A DNA stretch of 64,000 bases, taken from Algoriphagus sp. AGSA1. Lineage in GTDB: Bacteria > Bacteroidota > Bacteroidia > Cytophagales > Cyclobacteriaceae. The translations under genes and the position numbers were made by a program. The notes beneath the pieces were generated by a model. That model saw only the letters and a program-made list of their open reading frames with translations. It did no database searches and was not told the DNA's origin. The DNA is taken from assembly GCF_021390545.1 (NCBI RefSeq), contig NZ_JAJUWR010000014.1:1-64000 (forward strand). Direction: 5' to 3'. Below are positions 62,515 through 64,000 of this stretch, piece after piece (the stretch's first letter is position 1; each line of letters opens with the position of its first letter).

Positions 62515-63765
62515 TTATTTCTTTAAAATACAAATTCTAAGCAAATTCAGGACGGCTATTCCGGTCAGCTGGATATTTAGCATCCTGTCTTGGGTCAGCT
62601 GAAGTTTTTTTGTTTCCACGAAATCTTCCCCTGCACAGGCAATCCAGACTGTGCCAACAGGTTTTTCTGCTGTCCCCCCTTTTGGGCCGGCTATCCCACT
62701 ACTTGACAACCCATAGTCTGCCTTGAATAATTCCCTGACCCCAAGTGCCATTTCAGTTACAGTCTCTTCACTCACAGCTCCAAATGCGTTTAAGGTATCG
62801 TTTTTTACCCGTACAAGTTCATTTTTGAATTGGTTATGGTAGGGAACTACTGCTCCCTGAAAATACGAACTACTTCCTGAAATACTTGTAATCAAATGAG
62901 AAATGTATCCTCCGGTACAGCTTTCTGCTAAAGATACAGTTTTGTTGTGTTGGTTCAATAGTTTGCCTATAGCCTCTTCCAAAGTCTCGGAATCATAGCC
63001 ATATATGTATGGTTCTATCTTAGGTGATACGAGTTCAATTTGTTGCTGTATAGACTTTTCTATTTCTGACTTTACCGTACCAAATCCAGTAAGACGGAGT
63101 TTTACCTGTCCCAATGAAGGCAAGTAGGCCAACCGAATAGTGGAAGGCAGTGCGTTTTCCCAGTCTCTGATCAGGTCTGCCAACCAACTTTCACCAATTC
63201 CTACAGTTTTAATCATTCTGTGGACTATTACCGGGAGGGAGAAAAGATTTGGTAGTTTTGGTAGAACGAAATCCCGCATCAGTTTCTTCATCTCATGGGG
63301 AACACCGGGCATGGACATCCAATAGGTTCCATTCCGTTCAAACCACATTCCCGGTGCTGTGCCGACTTCATTGGGAACATAGGTACAGCAAACCGGCAAG
63401 TGGCCTTGTAGAATGTTCAATGGGGTAATTTCCCTGCCTCTTTTTTGGAAAAATTCCGTCACTGCTTTCACCGCGGCTTGATTTTCCACAACCGGGCAGT
63501 CAAAATATTCCGCCATAAGGGGCTTAGTCAAATCATCCAGGGTAGGTCCTAGTCCTCCAGTGATCAAAACAATATCAGCTCTCGCTTCAGCTGAGGCAAA
63601 AGCGGCCAAAATATCCTTGCGGTCATCACCAACAGTGGTCTTCCTAACTACTTTTACCCCAATAAGATCCAACTCCTGACTGATCCAATGGCTGTTAGTA
63701 TCGACGATTTGTCCGTACAGTAATTCATCCCCTATGGCAATTATCTCCGCTGTGACTACTTTCAT
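62515..63765 (-). CDS. cinA: CinA-like protein (NMN deamidase/competence-damage family)
   Basis: A 416-residue two-domain protein. The N-terminal MoaB/MoCF-like domain (1-170: IIAIGDELLYGQIVDTNSHW, LITGGLGPTLDDLTK) acts on pyridine nucleotides in characterised homologues. The C-terminal CinA domain (about 260-410) has VSLAESCTGGYISHLITS and SSSGIAGPKGGT, the nicotinamide-mononucleotide deamidase (PncC-like) signature. It recycles NMN to NaMN in NAD metabolism. The start ATG at 63765 is clear. Confidence 0.95.
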   Translation of the reverse strand: MKVVTAEIIAIGDELLYGQIVDTNSHWISQELDLIGVKVVRKTTVGDDRKDILAAFASAEARADIVLITGGLGPTLDDLTKPLMAEYFDCPVVENQAAVKAVTEFFQKRGREITPLNILQGHLPVCCTYVPNEVGTAPGMWFERNGTYWMSMPGVPHEMKKLMRDFVLPKLPNLFSLPVIVHRMIKTVGIGESWLADLIRDWENALPSTIRLAYLPSLGQVKLRLTGFGTVKSEIEKSIQQQIELVSPKIEPYIYGYDSETLEEAIGKLLNQHNKTVSLAESCTGGYISHLITSISGSSSYFQGAVVPYHNQFKNELVRVKNDTLNAFGAVSEETVTEMALGVRELFKADYGLSSSGIAGPKGGTAEKPVGTVWIACAGEDFVETKKLQLTQDRMLNIQLTGIAVLNLLRICILKK

Positions 63766-63909
63766 GTGTTTATAATTCTTTTTTTAATGGTCACATGGAA
63801 TCCCTCAGCGTTTATAATCACGCCAGTGTGTGTCGATATCGACATGCTCGATTTCATGTGTTGTGGTTTTTTATTTGCTATAGCCAACCAATCCGTATTG
63901 TTTATGTTT

Positions 63910-64000
63910 TTATCTTACCTCTGATTTAAGAAGGATTTTGTTGAATATCCCAGGTACAAAACGTTTTAAGTAGATTCCCATTGTTTCTTTACCACCTATA
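63910..64000 (-). CDS. Short-chain dehydrogenase/reductase, C-terminal fragment (cut by window edge)
   Basis: The minus-strand frame from the window edge to a TAA at 63910-63912 gives 29 residues, GGKETMGIYLKRFVPGIFNK followed by ILLKSEVR. This tail resembles that of SDR family oxidoreductases of Bacteroidota (GG-ETM-xYLKRFxP). Only the end is visible, so catalytic residues and substrate are not known. It lies upstream of cinA on the same strand, 144 bases away. Confidence 0.6.
   Translation of the reverse strand, partial: IGGKETMGIYLKRFVPGIFNKILLKSEVR

Overview
The window is a 64-kb stretch of a Bacteroidota chromosome, most likely order Cytophagales, family Cyclobacteriaceae (Algoriphagus-like). 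The family is inferred from gene content: DUF4221, DUF3078 and DUF202 proteins, DUF1080 and DUF1501/DUF1549/DUF1553 proteins, a fused isobutyryl-CoA mutase, and a glycine-lipid-type acyltransferase pair. Several upstream regions carry the Bacteroidota promoter signature (TTTG, about 19 bases, TAnnTTTG), and Shine-Dalgarno sequences are mostly absent. Most of the window is ordinary core chromosome. I see no prophage, CRISPR array, rRNA or tRNA. Mobile DNA is limited to a transposase tail at the left edge.

Layout. 1-3.4 kb: IS end, accA, then an overlapping operon of a metallo-beta-lactamase-fold hydrolase, a patatin lipase and an acyltransferase. 3.5-7.4 kb: a lipoprotein, a MazF-type toxin-antitoxin pair, a class III aminotransferase and an RNA-methyltransferase-like protein. 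7.8-10 kb: two overlapping acyltransferases resembling GlsA/GlsB of aminolipid synthesis, plus a CoA-binding protein. 10-15.3 kb: gyrB, then convergent ppk1 and ppx. 15.3-18.7 kb: SLC13 permease, DUF202 and DUF3078 proteins. 18.9-22.9 kb: a DUF1080 protein with a beta-propeller fused to an azurin-like copper domain. 23-30 kb: a ParE-type toxin-antitoxin pair, an S9 peptidase, a porin-like protein and a two-component system. 30.1-37.6 kb: a sugar-acetyltransferase-like membrane protein, a collapsed PPK2 pseudogene, and a three-gene cytochrome/DUF1501/DUF1549-DUF1553 operon.

38-43.6 kb is a fatty-acid and translation block on the minus strand (pdxA, DUF177, rpmF, fabH, efp, accB, accC). 43.8-49 kb holds rsmA, mgtE, a D-2-hydroxyacid dehydrogenase, a small lipoprotein, greA and a HIT protein. 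49-56.5 kb holds a sugar kinase with its transporter, a CoA-transferase and icmF. 56.5-61 kb holds OsmC, a small unknown protein, a Cache-like lipoprotein and a hybrid histidine kinase. 61-64 kb holds a 2-oxoacid dehydrogenase E2, CinA and the tail of a short-chain dehydrogenase.

The signals most worth a second look are: (i) the DUF1080 plus propeller-azurin operon, a candidate periplasmic sugar-oxidising electron-transfer pair; (ii) the Cache-like lipoprotein overlapping a hybrid kinase, with a 17-bp inverted repeat ending four bases before its start codon; (iii) a terminator-like hairpin inside the greA leader behind a textbook promoter; (iv) the PPK2 gene reduced to its two ends; and (v) the DUF1549/DUF1501/cytochrome operon. 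No search or computation could be run; family names rest on motifs read directly and on recalled family knowledge.
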